From: an uncultured Eubacteriales bacterium
GTDB lineage: Bacteria; Bacillota; Clostridia; UBA1381
Length of the DNA: 16,238 bases
Reading direction: 5' to 3'
NCBI GenBank assembly: GCA_900556575.1
Contig: USPO01000010.1
Span: 1 to 16,238 of the forward strand
Shown piece after piece: positions 1 to 9,279 of the stretch. A program made the position numbers and the translations under genes. Position 1 is the stretch's first letter. Each line of letters opens with the position of its first letter. Below the pieces are notes generated by a model. The model was not told the DNA's origin and ran no database searches. It saw only the letters and a program-made list of their open reading frames with translations.

Positions 1-903
1 ATTGCAACCGACTGTATTTCCGAGGGTCAGAATTTACAGGACTGTGATTATCTGATAAACTATGATATACACTGGAATCCAGTTCGTATTATTCAGCGTT
101 TCGGACGTATTGACCGCATCGGTTCAACAAACAAAGAAATCCAGCTTGTGAATTTCTGGGCAATGAAGGAACTTGATAAATATATAAACCTTGCACAGCG
201 TGTCAAGGGGCGTATGGTCCTGCTTAATGTTTCTGCAACAGGCGAAGAAGATTATATTGAGGAAACAGAAAGCAAAGAAATGAAAGACCTCGAATACCGT
301 AAAAAGCAGCTTGAACAGCTTCAAAATGAAGTTGTTGACCTTGAAGATATCTCAGGCGGCATATCCATAACAGATGTTACGTTCAACGATTTCAAAACAG
401 ACCTTATGGAGTATATGAAAACACACCGTAAACAGCTAAGCGATGCTCCCTCTGGCCTTTACGCTGTAACTGATATAGACGACAGCCTGCGTGATACAGT
501 AAAGCCTGGTGTGATTTTCACGCTACGTCAGCTTCAGGGTAAAGAACAAACGAAAGAGCAGAATCCGCTATTTCCGTTCTATCTTGTATATATAACCGAG
601 GACGGCGAAGTCAAGCTTTCATATTTGCAGGTAAAACGTATTCTTGATTATTATAAAAAGCTCTGCTGCGGTAAAAACGAGGTCCTTGCAGACCTTGTTG
701 CTGAATTTAATGCCGAAACCGATGAAGGGCACAATATGAAGAAATATTCCGACCTTTTGGAAGCATCAATACAGGAGCTTATTGGCAAAAAGCAGGAAAT
801 AGGTGTGGCAAGCTTATTCAGCAGAGGCGGAACTGCTATGCAGACATCACTTTTTGATGGAATTGAGGATTTTGAACTTGTAACCTTTCTTGTTATAAAA
901 TAA
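1..903 (+). CDS. SNF2-family helicase, C-terminal part (5' end outside window)
   Basis: The frame is open from base 1, so this is the last 300 residues of a longer protein. The first 45 visible residues carry the end of a superfamily 2 helicase core: ATDCISEGQNLQ (visible residues 2-13, motif V) and QRFGRIDRIGS (32-42, motif VI with the arginine finger pair). The methionine at base 148 lies after these motifs and is not a start. The rest is a charged C-terminal extension with no motif I recognise. Such SNF2-like helicases translocate on double-stranded DNA using ATP. In this position, ahead of a DUF4391-like gene and type III mod/res genes, it is probably an accessory motor of a restriction system, which is inference. 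The stop codon TAA at 901-903 overlaps the ribosome site of the next gene, so the two are translationally coupled. Walker A and DEAH motifs must lie to the left. Confidence 0.85.
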   Translation: MATDCISEGQNLQDCDYLINYDIHWNPVRIIQRFGRIDRIGSTNKEIQLVNFWAMKELDKYINLAQRVKGRMVLLNVSATGEEDYIEETESKEMKDLEYRKKQLEQLQNEVVDLEDISGGISITDVTFNDFKTDLMEYMKTHRKQLSDAPSGLYAVTDIDDSLRDTVKPGVIFTLRQLQGKEQTKEQNPLFPFYLVYITEDGEVKLSYLQVKRILDYYKKLCCGKNEVLADLVAEFNAETDEGHNMKKYSDLLEASIQELIGKKQEIGVASLFSRGGTAMQTSLFDGIEDFELVTFLVIK

Positions 904-912
904 GGAGTGGCT

Positions 913-1608
913 ATGGACATTTACAATAAACTAAATATTCCAGATGAATGCAGAATAAACCGAACTGTTTTTAAAAAGATGTTCTATGAAAACGCCGTTC
1001 TTTCCAAAGAAGATAAGGATTTGTTCGTGAACTCAATCGACAGGATAACCTGGATTTATTGTCTTAATCAAGACAATATGAATGTTCCTGCGTATGCCAC
1101 CGAAGAAAGGGAGTATCTTGAAATTGAGGTTATGGAGGTCGAACTCAGCGACAACAAGGGTATCAAGCGTATAGCAGAAATAATAATGCGTGCGATTCCA
1201 TATCCTATGCTGCTGATATTCAGCTTTGAGGATAAATATCAGGTGTGGGCGGCTCATCAGCGATTCAGCCTTGCAGATAACGATAAAATCACCCTTGAAG
1301 AAACTATCTGTACCGAATGGCTGGATAACGACAGCGACTTATGGGACAAGCTCAATATCAGAAACTTACGTTATACAAACTTTTTTGATATGTATTCGGA
1401 TATTGTTGATGCGGTTGCTGTATTCAATGCCGAAAAGCTCACCGATAAGGAAATAAACGGTGAAGATGCCCGTGAACTGCTTCGCAGAAATGCTGAAATT
1501 GACAGTCAGATTGCAGCTTTGCGTGCGGAGCTTAAAAAGGCTACCGAGTTTAATAGGAAAATGGAAATCAATATGAAGATAAAGAAACTGGAGAAACAGA
1601 AATTATGA
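913..1608 (+). CDS. DUF4391-like protein of a restriction operon
   Basis: This is a 231-residue soluble protein opening MDIYNKLNIPDECRINRTVF. By length, opening pattern and place (between an SNF2 helicase and type III mod) I match it to the DUF4391 family, whose biochemical role is not established. ATG at 913 is chosen because AAGGAG at 902-907 sits five bases ahead; the in-frame GTG at 907 lies inside that site. The N-terminal two thirds is mixed alpha/beta with tryptophans (ITWIYCLNQDNMNVP, KYQVWAAHQRF). The last 50 residues are a Lys/Glu-rich helix likely to form a coiled coil, so it may bind the helicase or Mod. The stop codon overlaps the next start as ATGA (1605-1608). Base composition is like the core genes, not like the AT-rich gene that follows. 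The family name comes from memory and was not searched. Confidence 0.65.
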   Translation: MDIYNKLNIPDECRINRTVFKKMFYENAVLSKEDKDLFVNSIDRITWIYCLNQDNMNVPAYATEEREYLEIEVMEVELSDNKGIKRIAEIIMRAIPYPMLLIFSFEDKYQVWAAHQRFSLADNDKITLEETICTEWLDNDSDLWDKLNIRNLRYTNFFDMYSDIVDAVAVFNAEKLTDKEINGEDARELLRRNAEIDSQIAALRAELKKATEFNRKMEINMKIKKLEKQKL

Positions 1609-2453
1609 AAAAACAGTGTAAAACAGCTTTGATAATTATTTCTATATTTCTTTCGTTGATTGCGATTATAATTGGTCCTATAATAATAAACGAGCTGTAT
1701 ATGAAAAATGATGGTTATCTAACCAAATGGGGTGCAGAAGAGGTCTTATCCTATTATGGTAATGTTTTATCATTTATAGGAACGGTTTTATTGGGAGCAG
1801 TTACTGTTCATTTGAGTAAACAAGCAAATAATATGAACAAAAGAATGTTAGACCTTGAATTATCTAAAACGAAACCTTGTTTGATACCTAATTCAAAATG
1901 TTATAATTTTTATGTTGGAAAAGATATATCAATACAAACTGATTCTGTAAAAACACTTAAGGATGACTCAGTAACAATTCAACTACTATTTATTACTGAA
2001 CCAAGGAGTGGAATAACTACATCAATCGCTACTTTAGCAGTTGATTTCGTCAATTCAGGTAATAGTGATATAATTTCAGCTTTTATAAATAAAATCGAGT
2101 TTTGTTTATCAACTAAGCATAGTTTAATTCCATATAAGAATGCTTTTATCGTGGGAAATACTAATTTCAAAATTAGTGAAACGAAGAGAGTTTTGTTTGA
2201 GTTTAAACAAGAATTTCTTGAGGAGCAAAAAGATAAGATTGTTGAAATTGATATAAATGATACAGATATTCTTCCATATATAAATATGGAGCTAATATTA
2301 ATAAGCCAAGAGGGTTACAGATATAGAGAAACACTTTGCATTGAATCGAATGTCGTTGTTGATAACAATAATAAAAAGAGAAAATGCCTACGGTCTTTTA
2401 GCATAACAAATTTTAATATCGAAATGGAGGACACCATAAATGCCAACACTTAA
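1605..2453 (+). CDS. Two-helix membrane protein with soluble C-terminal domain, unknown function
   Basis: This 282-residue protein is not assigned to a family. It has two hydrophobic segments near the N-terminus (about residues 8-29 and 53-69), separated by a short polar stretch containing KWGAEEVLSYYGN. About 210 residues follow with no membrane segment, starting with a charged, possibly coiled-coil piece (SKQANNMNKRMLDLELSKTK) and then beta-rich sequence. A membrane anchor carrying a cytoplasmic sensor or effector domain is a fair reading, but no catalytic motif is visible. The start overlaps the upstream stop codon (ATGA) and GGAG lies at 1590-1593; its end overlaps mod by 14 bases. The gene is far more AT-rich than its neighbours (14 of 60 bases G/C in 1861-1920), which suggests it was inserted into the operon from another source. 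It could be an accessory defence effector, or an unrelated passenger. Confidence 0.75.
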   Translation: MKKQCKTALIIISIFLSLIAIIIGPIIINELYMKNDGYLTKWGAEEVLSYYGNVLSFIGTVLLGAVTVHLSKQANNMNKRMLDLELSKTKPCLIPNSKCYNFYVGKDISIQTDSVKTLKDDSVTIQLLFITEPRSGITTSIATLAVDFVNSGNSDIISAFINKIEFCLSTKHSLIPYKNAFIVGNTNFKISETKRVLFEFKQEFLEEQKDKIVEIDINDTDILPYINMELILISQEGYRYRETLCIESNVVVDNNNKKRKCLRSFSITNFNIEMEDTINANT

Positions 2454-4344
2454 CGGAAAATCTCTTGATATACTTGATGAAAACATAAAAAATCTCCGTC
2501 AGCTGTTCCCCGAGGTGGAATGTGACGGGAAGATTGATTTTGATATGCTCCGCCAGATACTTGGCGAGTATGTTGATGATGACAAGGAACGCTATAACTT
2601 TAAATGGAACGGCAAAGGCAGAGCTTTACGCTTTTCACAGACACCGTCAACAGGCACACTTCGTCCCTGCAGAGAAGAAAGCAAAAACTGGGACGATACC
2701 CAGAACCTTTACATCGAGGGCGATAATCTTGAAGTTTTGAAAATCCTGCAGAAAAGCTATCACGGAAAAATTAAGATGATTTACATAGACCCGCCTTACA
2801 ATACGGGTAAGGACTTTGTTTATCCCGATAATTACCACGACAGCATTGAGAACTACAAAGCTATTACAGGTCAGACAGATGAAGAGGGCAATAAGATAAG
2901 CACAAACACAGAAGCAAGCGGACGTTTTCATACCGACTGGCTTAATATGATGTATCCTCGTTTAAGGCTTGCAAGAAATTTGCTTTCTGATGACGGCGTA
3001 ATTTTTATTTCCATTGATGATTGTGAAGTAGATAATCTTAAGAAAATATGTGATGAGATATTTGGAGAAGATAACTTTATTGAAAAGATAGTTTGGAAAA
3101 ATAAATATGGCGCTGGAGCATATACAGTTGGTTTTATAAGTGTCCACGAGTATATTTTGTGTTATAGTAAAAAGCTAATATCGAATATTACGTCTGAACT
3201 CGATGACGAAGGTCAGAAAATGTATAACAAAAAAGATGAGAAATTCTCTTATAGAGGGGGCTATATGACACAGCCCTTAATGACTAATAGTTTAGCTGAT
3301 AGACCAAATTTAATGTATACTATTGATTATAATGGAACTACAATTCATCCAAGAAAACAATGGGTATGGGAAAAAGGCAAGTTGTTATCTGCTATTGCAA
3401 ATAACGAAGTTGAATTTAATTTACAATCAGACGGTACATATTCTGTGCGTTCCAAATCATATCTTAGGGACGATAATGGAAATATGCGAAGAGGTAAACC
3501 TCTTTCGTTAATGAATGGACCTTTTAATCAAGAAGGAACCAAAGATACTCGCAGTTTATTTAATGATAAAGCTATTTTTGATTTTACCAAACCTAAACAA
3601 TTAATAAAATTTTTATTATCTTTAGAAATTAATAATTCGTCTGATAAAGATTATGTTGTTCTCGACTTCTTCAGCGGTTCAGCCACAACCGCCCACGCTG
3701 TTATGCAGCTTAATGCAGAGGACGGCGGAAACAGACGCTTTATCTGCGTTCAGCTTCCCGAACCGACCCAGGAGGATTCAGAGGCTTTCAAGGCAGGCTA
3801 TAAGAATATCTGCGAAATAGGCAAGGAGCGAATCCGCCGTGCAGGCGAAAAAATAAAGGAAGAAATCGAAAGCGATAACGTTCAGCTTAAAATCGGAGAA
3901 GAACCAAAAAGCGTTCCCGATATCGGTTTTAAGGTATTCAAGCTTGACAGCTCCAATCTAAAAAAATGGAATCCCGACTTTGAAAATCTTGAAGTTACTC
4001 TTGATGATATGATAAGCAACTATGTCCCCGACAGAACCGAAGAGGATATTGTATATGAATTTATGCTCAAAATGGGTCTTGACCTCTCATATCCGATTGA
4101 TGTTACAGAGATTGACGGCAGAAAAATATATTCTATCGGCTTTGGTGCATTGATGATGTGTCTGGACGATAATATCACCGTCTCCGTTGCGGAAGGTATG
4201 GTCAAAATGTATAAGGAACAGGCTCCCGAAACCTGGAAAGTTGTTTTCAGGGATAACGGCTTTGTTGATGACTGCACAAAGACAAATGTTAAGCTGACAC
4301 TTGTTCAGGCTGGACTTGAAGAAAATGCGTTTACTACGGTGTGA
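2440..4344 (+). CDS. mod: Type III restriction-modification DNA methyltransferase (Mod subunit)
   Basis: This 634-residue protein has the usual length of a type III Mod. It is the beta class of amino-methyltransferases: the catalytic motif DPPYNTGKDF (residues 117-126, motif IV) comes before the S-adenosylmethionine site LDFFSGSATTAHA (408-420, motif I). Mod recognises a short asymmetric DNA site, methylates an adenine on one strand and guides Res. Residues about 188-407 between the two motifs form the target-recognition region. That stretch of DNA is strikingly AT-rich (14 of 60 bases G/C in 3001-3060 and 9 of 60 in 3601-3660), while 3661-3720 has 33 of 60, so the specificity region was probably exchanged by recombination. 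ATG at 2440 follows GGAGG at 2426-2430 and overlaps the upstream gene. The frame is intact, so an active enzyme is expected. The recognition site cannot be read from sequence. Confidence 0.95.
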   Translation: MPTLNGKSLDILDENIKNLRQLFPEVECDGKIDFDMLRQILGEYVDDDKERYNFKWNGKGRALRFSQTPSTGTLRPCREESKNWDDTQNLYIEGDNLEVLKILQKSYHGKIKMIYIDPPYNTGKDFVYPDNYHDSIENYKAITGQTDEEGNKISTNTEASGRFHTDWLNMMYPRLRLARNLLSDDGVIFISIDDCEVDNLKKICDEIFGEDNFIEKIVWKNKYGAGAYTVGFISVHEYILCYSKKLISNITSELDDEGQKMYNKKDEKFSYRGGYMTQPLMTNSLADRPNLMYTIDYNGTTIHPRKQWVWEKGKLLSAIANNEVEFNLQSDGTYSVRSKSYLRDDNGNMRRGKPLSLMNGPFNQEGTKDTRSLFNDKAIFDFTKPKQLIKFLLSLEINNSSDKDYVVLDFFSGSATTAHAVMQLNAEDGGNRRFICVQLPEPTQEDSEAFKAGYKNICEIGKERIRRAGEKIKEEIESDNVQLKIGEEPKSVPDIGFKVFKLDSSNLKKWNPDFENLEVTLDDMISNYVPDRTEEDIVYEFMLKMGLDLSYPIDVTEIDGRKIYSIGFGALMMCLDDNITVSVAEGMVKMYKEQAPETWKVVFRDNGFVDDCTKTNVKLTLVQAGLEENAFTTV

Positions 4345-4353
4345 GGTAATAAT

Positions 4354-4926
4354 ATGGGAAAAAAAGCAAAAATATTATCAATTACAGATGATATAAACAA
4401 TAAAGCAAAAGAAATAATGAAGCAGAATGGCAAAACATCACTTGAAGCTAAAAAATATGAATTTTGCAATTTTTTAGATGAATATTATGAGAAATTAACC
4501 GGATGTTCTGAATTGTTAATTACTCGAAAGGAAGAAATATATTTTTATACAACTACATCAAAAGACTTTTATTCGTCAATTTTAATATCTCTATTAACTT
4601 CAGCTATAATTTCGTTTTCGTTTTGGTTTTTAGATAAAAGTGAAGAAATATCTAAATCTACACAAGATGCACCATTAAGCGTAAAAATAATATTAAGCAT
4701 TATTCTTTGTGTTGGTACAAGTATATTTCTGTATTATCTCTTCAATTCATTAATGAACATACATAACGAAAGAAAAAGGTTGTCAGATTATGAAAAGTTG
4801 AATGCTAAAGAATATGAAATAGAATTAATAGATAAAATTCTAAATCAACGATTTGTTAATTATAAGACAATAATCAAAAATAATTCATTTGATAAAAATG
4901 GAGGAAAAGATGAAACTACAATTTGA
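4354..4926 (+). CDS. Small two-helix membrane protein between mod and res, unknown function
   Basis: This 190-residue protein is not recognised. It has a charged N-terminal 70 residues, two hydrophobic helices at about 73-93 and 110-131 joined by a short polar loop, and a C-terminal tail rich in Lys, Glu and Tyr that is probably helical. The layout (cytoplasmic helix, hairpin of two membrane helices, cytoplasmic helix) resembles SLATT-like effectors, but this is only a resemblance of shape and no family motif was confirmed. ATG at 4354 uses the TGAGG that includes the mod stop codon. The end overlaps the chosen res start by 17 bases, so it is fully embedded in the operon. Like the 1605-2453 gene it is AT-rich (15 of 60 bases G/C in 4561-4620). 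It is the second apparent membrane-protein insertion among the restriction genes, suggesting a functional pair or two separate cargo events. Confidence 0.75.
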   Translation: MGKKAKILSITDDINNKAKEIMKQNGKTSLEAKKYEFCNFLDEYYEKLTGCSELLITRKEEIYFYTTTSKDFYSSILISLLTSAIISFSFWFLDKSEEISKSTQDAPLSVKIILSIILCVGTSIFLYYLFNSLMNIHNERKRLSDYEKLNAKEYEIELIDKILNQRFVNYKTIIKNNSFDKNGGKDETTI

Positions 4927-7879
4927 CGCCAACCTTGAATATCAGGAACAGGCTATCTCCTCCGTTGTTGACCTATTCAGAGGCCAGACACCGAAACATT
5001 CGAATTTTACTGTGTCACTTTATAATACAATGGAAGGACAGGGAACATTCTTTTCTACTACCGGTATCGGCAATAAACTTGAACTTGATGAAGAAGATAT
5101 CCTTGATAATTTGAATGAAGTTCAGCTCCGCAATGGTCTTAAACAATCGACCGCTCTTGAACACGGTAAATATGACTTTGACATTGAAATGGAAACGGGT
5201 ACAGGTAAAACTTATGTGTATCTGCGTACAATATTTGAGCTGAACAAGGCATACGGATTTACTAAATTTATTATCGTTGTTCCCAGCATTGCAATCAAAG
5301 AGGGTGTAAAAAAATCTTTGGACATAACAAAAGAACATTTTGATATGCTGTTTGATAATACACCATACGACTATTTTGTTTATGACAGCGGAAAGCTGAG
5401 TCAGGTACGTGATTTTGCTGTAGCCGATAATATTCAGATAATGGTTATTAACATAGATGCATTCCGCAAAAGCTTTACGGACCCTGAAAAGGAGAACAAA
5501 GCTAACCTGATTCATCGTTCAAATGATAAAATGAATGGTATGCGTCCGATAGACCTTATTGCGGAAACAAATCCGTTCGTTATTATTGATGAACCGCAGT
5601 CTGTTGATACAACGCCAAAATCAAAAGAAGCAATTGCCTCTCTTAATCCTTTATGCACCCTAAGATATTCAGCAACACACGTGGAAAAACACAACTGCGT
5701 TTATAAGCTTGATGCTATTGATGCATTTGAAATGAATCTTGTTAAGCAGATTGAAGTAGCAAGCTTTGCGGCAAGCGGTTATCATAATCGTGCATATATG
5801 CTGCTTAAATCTGTCGATAACAGGAAATCGCCTATCACTGCCAAAATTGAGATTGATGCCCTCGTAAAAGGTGAGGTAAAGCGTAAGGTCGTGACTGTAA
5901 AACAGGGAAGTGACCTCTCTGAAAAGCTTTCAGGTAATCGTTCCATTTATGAAGGATACATCGTTGATGAGATATACTGTGAAAAGGGCGAAGAATATGT
6001 GAGCTTCACTATGAAACCTGAGATACTGCGCATAGGTCGTGCCGTGGGCGATATAGACGATACAGCAATCAAGGAGCAGCAGATACGCAAAACCATTGAG
6101 GAACATCTGAACAAAGAGCTTATTTTAAGCAGCAAAGGCATAAAAGTTCTCAGTCTGTTCTTTATCGACAGAGTTGCAAATTATCGTTATTATGATGAAG
6201 ACGGAAATGCTCATAAAGGCAAATATGCTCAGCTTTTTGAAAAGCATTATAAAGAGCTTATCCAACGTCCAAAATATAAAAAGCTTATTGATGCAAAGCT
6301 TATCAGTGACGATGAAACCATTGTACATAATGGATATTTTTCTGTGGATAAAAAGGGAGTTTTCAAGGATACCAACGGAACAACAACGTCTGATGATGAT
6401 GTTTATAACCTTATTATGAAAGATAAGGAAAAACTTTTATCTTTTGATACAAAGCTTCGGTTCATCTTTTCACACTCTGCACTTCGTGAAGGCTGGGATA
6501 ATCCTAATGTTTTTCAGATTTGTACACTTAACGAAACAAACAGTGAAATAAAGAAACGTCAGGAAATAGGTCGTGGTCTGCGTTTATGCGTTAATCAAAT
6601 GGGTGAACGTCTGCACGGTTCGGCAATAAATACACTTACTGTAATGGCAAATGAAAGCTATGAAGATTATGCCAAAAGTCTTCAGCACGAATATGAAGAT
6701 GATGAAGGTATCCGTTTTGGATATATTGAAAAACATACCTTCGCCAATATCAGCGTGACCGATTCAAATGGGAACATAAGCTACCTCGGTGCAGAAAAAT
6801 CAGCAGCTATATATAAATCATTTGAGGATAACGGTTATATCGACGACAAAGGAAAAGTCCAGGATAAGCTGAAAAGAGCCCTTAAAGACAACGCACTCAT
6901 TATTCCCGATGAAGTAAAGGATAACTTGTCTGCAATTACAGCCATCTGCAAGAAAATCAGCGGAAATCTCAATATTAAGCCTGCTTCAGAAAAGAAAACA
7001 GTAACGCTTAACAAACAGATATATTTAAGTCCCGATTTTAAAGAGCTGTGGGATAAGATAAAATACAAAACAGCTTATTCCGTTTCATTCGACTCGAATA
7101 AGCTTATACAGAAATGCAGCGATGAAATGAGGGCTAACCTTAATACTGCTTCCGCCAAACTGATTTACTCCAAAGCTGAGCTTAAGCACACAGCAGGAGG
7201 GCTTGAAACAACAGAAAAGGTTCATACCACTGTCTATTCAGGTGAAGAAACTCAAATGCTTCCAGATGTTGTAACATACCTTCAAACGAATACCAGTCTT
7301 ACTCGCAGGACGATTGTTTCGATACTAAAATGCAGCGGAACACTTGATATGTTTAAGAAGAATCCTCAGAAGTATATGGAAGATGCAAACAAGATTATCT
7401 CTGCAAATATGAAGTCAATGCTCGTCGATGGAATAAAATACACAAGACTTGGTGATGATGAGTATTATGCTCAAGAGTTGTTTGATACAGAAGAACTTGC
7501 AGGATATCTCGAACACAATATGATTGAAGCCAAGAAGTCCGTTTATGACTATGTGGTATATGACAGTGATAACGAAGCCACTTTTGCGCAGAAGTTTGAA
7601 GCAAACGAAGATATTAAATTATATGCCAAACTTCCTGATTGGTTTAAGGTTTCTACTCCTTTGGGTTCATATAACCCTGACTGGGCAGTGCTTATTGAAA
7701 AAGACGGAATGAAAAAACTATACTTTGTCATTGAAACAAAAGCCAATATTAACGAACAGTCACTTCGCCCCACCGAATATCAAAAAATCAAATGCGGTCA
7801 AAAGCATTTTGAGGCAATCAACAGAGGGGCCGTGTTCACCGCAGTTGATGATTTCAATAGCTTTATTGAAAATGTTTGA
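4910..7879 (+). CDS. res: Type III restriction enzyme, helicase/endonuclease (Res subunit)
   Basis: This 989-residue protein has the usual length for Res. It contains a superfamily 2 helicase core with Walker A ETGTGKT (residues 95-101), DEPQ (227-230, motif II), YSATH (253-257, motif III) and QEIGRGLRL (551-559, motif VI). The C-terminal nuclease domain shows a PD-(D/E)xK pattern: the Asp of NPDWAVL (D924), then ETK (E942 and K944). With Mod it hydrolyses ATP to travel or signal along DNA and cuts near an unmethylated site. ATG at 4910 is chosen because GGAGG at 4900-4904 lies five bases ahead; an in-frame TTG at 4889 has no such site. The start overlaps the upstream membrane-protein gene by 17 bases. 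All motifs and the frame are intact, so it is probably active. A strong hairpin terminator follows 21 bases after the stop codon. Confidence 0.95.
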   Translation: MKLQFDANLEYQEQAISSVVDLFRGQTPKHSNFTVSLYNTMEGQGTFFSTTGIGNKLELDEEDILDNLNEVQLRNGLKQSTALEHGKYDFDIEMETGTGKTYVYLRTIFELNKAYGFTKFIIVVPSIAIKEGVKKSLDITKEHFDMLFDNTPYDYFVYDSGKLSQVRDFAVADNIQIMVINIDAFRKSFTDPEKENKANLIHRSNDKMNGMRPIDLIAETNPFVIIDEPQSVDTTPKSKEAIASLNPLCTLRYSATHVEKHNCVYKLDAIDAFEMNLVKQIEVASFAASGYHNRAYMLLKSVDNRKSPITAKIEIDALVKGEVKRKVVTVKQGSDLSEKLSGNRSIYEGYIVDEIYCEKGEEYVSFTMKPEILRIGRAVGDIDDTAIKEQQIRKTIEEHLNKELILSSKGIKVLSLFFIDRVANYRYYDEDGNAHKGKYAQLFEKHYKELIQRPKYKKLIDAKLISDDETIVHNGYFSVDKKGVFKDTNGTTTSDDDVYNLIMKDKEKLLSFDTKLRFIFSHSALREGWDNPNVFQICTLNETNSEIKKRQEIGRGLRLCVNQMGERLHGSAINTLTVMANESYEDYAKSLQHEYEDDEGIRFGYIEKHTFANISVTDSNGNISYLGAEKSAAIYKSFEDNGYIDDKGKVQDKLKRALKDNALIIPDEVKDNLSAITAICKKISGNLNIKPASEKKTVTLNKQIYLSPDFKELWDKIKYKTAYSVSFDSNKLIQKCSDEMRANLNTASAKLIYSKAELKHTAGGLETTEKVHTTVYSGEETQMLPDVVTYLQTNTSLTRRTIVSILKCSGTLDMFKKNPQKYMEDANKIISANMKSMLVDGIKYTRLGDDEYYAQELFDTEELAGYLEHNMIEAKKSVYDYVVYDSDNEATFAQKFEANEDIKLYAKLPDWFKVSTPLGSYNPDWAVLIEKDGMKKLYFVIETKANINEQSLRPTEYQKIKCGQKHFEAINRGAVFTAVDDFNSFIENV

Positions 7880-7900
7880 CTATCTGGCCAGCAAACCACA

Positions 7901-7938
7901 AAAACAGTCCGCATACCATAAAGAATGCGGACTGTTTT
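7901..7938. terminator. Bidirectional terminator between res and the ATPase pseudogene
   Basis: A perfect 14-base-pair stem (7901-7914 with 7925-7938) encloses a ten-base loop. The arms begin with AAAA and end with TTTT, so a U-tract is present in both directions. It lies between two convergent genes and can end the restriction operon on the plus strand and the ATPase gene on the minus strand. Confidence 0.85.
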
Positions 7939-7952
7939 GTATATAATAAAAC

Positions 7953-9244
7953 TCACATCAAAAACGCAGCATAAAGCGGTATGGAAATAACATCTTCTGT
8001 CTTTCCGAAATTCTTCTGTGAAAGCCGAATAGCCACATTCGGAGAAAACTTCTGTGAGAACACACTGAGACTTCTTGAACGGACGTGTTCTCCCTTTTTG
8101 ACCTCAACAGCGTATATCTCGTCCTCTTTCTGAAGAACAAAATCCAGTTCTGCCTGCGAATTGGCTGTTGACCAGTAGTAAAGCGGATACCCTTTGGCTG
8201 CGTACTGCTGCGCAACGTAATTTTCCGTAACCGCTCCCATAAAGATATTCGCTTCACCCGAAAGAATAGTATTGACCGACATCTTAGACTTGTTTACAAG
8301 CAGACCGACATCGGACATATACACTTTGAAAGCGGTCTGGTCCGCATAAACGGCCAGAGGATGCATTCCCTGGTCGATTCGCTGACATTCAAGTATGACA
8401 CCTGCCTGTTTGAGCCAGTCAAGAGATGCTCCGAATATAGATGCCGAGCCGCCTTTCTGGACGACTTTATACTGAAATTTCTTATTGTCCTTGGCAAGCT
8501 GTGCGGGAATGGAGTTATAGCAAGCTCTGATTTTCACAGTTTCGGTATTGCTTGCATATTTGGCCATATCAGCAGTATAGTTGTCTATAATACTTGTCTG
8601 AACAAGGCTGGCATCTATATATGAATTTGTTTCCACAAATGACTTGACAGCCTCTGGCATTCCTCCAACAATAAGATAATCATAGTACAGAGAAACAGCC
8701 TTTTTGTGAAGAGCCTCATTCATAGGTTAAATGCTGTTATAGCAGCGTTTTATTTCATCACAAAGCTTATCATTGCCCGTTGCCCACATAAACTCCTCAA
8801 AATCGAGAGGAAAAAGCTGAATAATATTCACCTTTCCAACTGGGAACGATGTCTTGTTTCGGTTTATAGCTACGCCAAGCAGGCTTCCTGCCGCTGCAAT
8901 ATGATATTCGGGAGCTTCCTCACAAAAATACTTTAGGGAAGTGGCAGCACGTTCACAGGACTGTATTTCATCAAGAATAACAAGAGTGTCATTGGGAAGA
9001 ATACGCTCTCCTGCCTCTGCTTCAAGGCATTTGATGAGCCGCTTTGGGTCAATGTCGCCATCAAACATTGATGCCGCTGTTTCATTACTTTCAAGGTTTA
9101 TATATACCACGTTTTATAGTTTGCTTTACCGAATTCACGAAGAATATATGTCTTTCCGACCTGTCTTGCCCCATTCAGGATAAGAGGTTTTCGGGTAGTG
9201 CTGTTCTTCCAGTTGATAAGCTGGCCAGTTACCTTTCTAATCAT
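7953..9244 (-). pseudogene. AAA ATPase with DUF4143 domain, broken by a frameshift and a stop codon
   Basis: Read as one gene this is about 430 codons, the usual size for AAA/DUF4143 proteins, which are widespread and poorly understood. Piece one (9244 to about 9112) has Walker A NGARQVGKT. Piece two (9110-8727) has Walker B LVILDEIQ. Piece three (8723-7953) has the DUF4143 part with MNEALHKKA, IVGGMPEAV and a nuclease-like ELDFVLQ...AVEVKKG. One base is missing in an A-run near 9111-9115, shifting the frame after GKANYK. Further on, a TAA at 8729-8727 interrupts the same frame between CYNSI and PMNEAL, where the family normally reads a sense codon. The promoter (9280-9308) and ribosome site AAAGGAG, ten bases before ATG 9244, are intact, so decay looks recent. 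A sequencing error could explain one lesion but hardly both. Confidence 0.85.
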
Positions 9245-9279
9245 ATAGGCTGTACTCCTTTCGGCTTTTTATTATAACC

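Noticed and set aside
148..903. Complete 251-residue protein starting at base 148
   Set aside because: The frame is open to base 1 and contains helicase motifs V and VI before this methionine, so it is an internal residue of a gene cut by the window edge.
5015..5515. 166-codon open frame on the minus strand
   Set aside because: It lies inside res, whose helicase motifs are intact; its composition is that of an antisense shadow.
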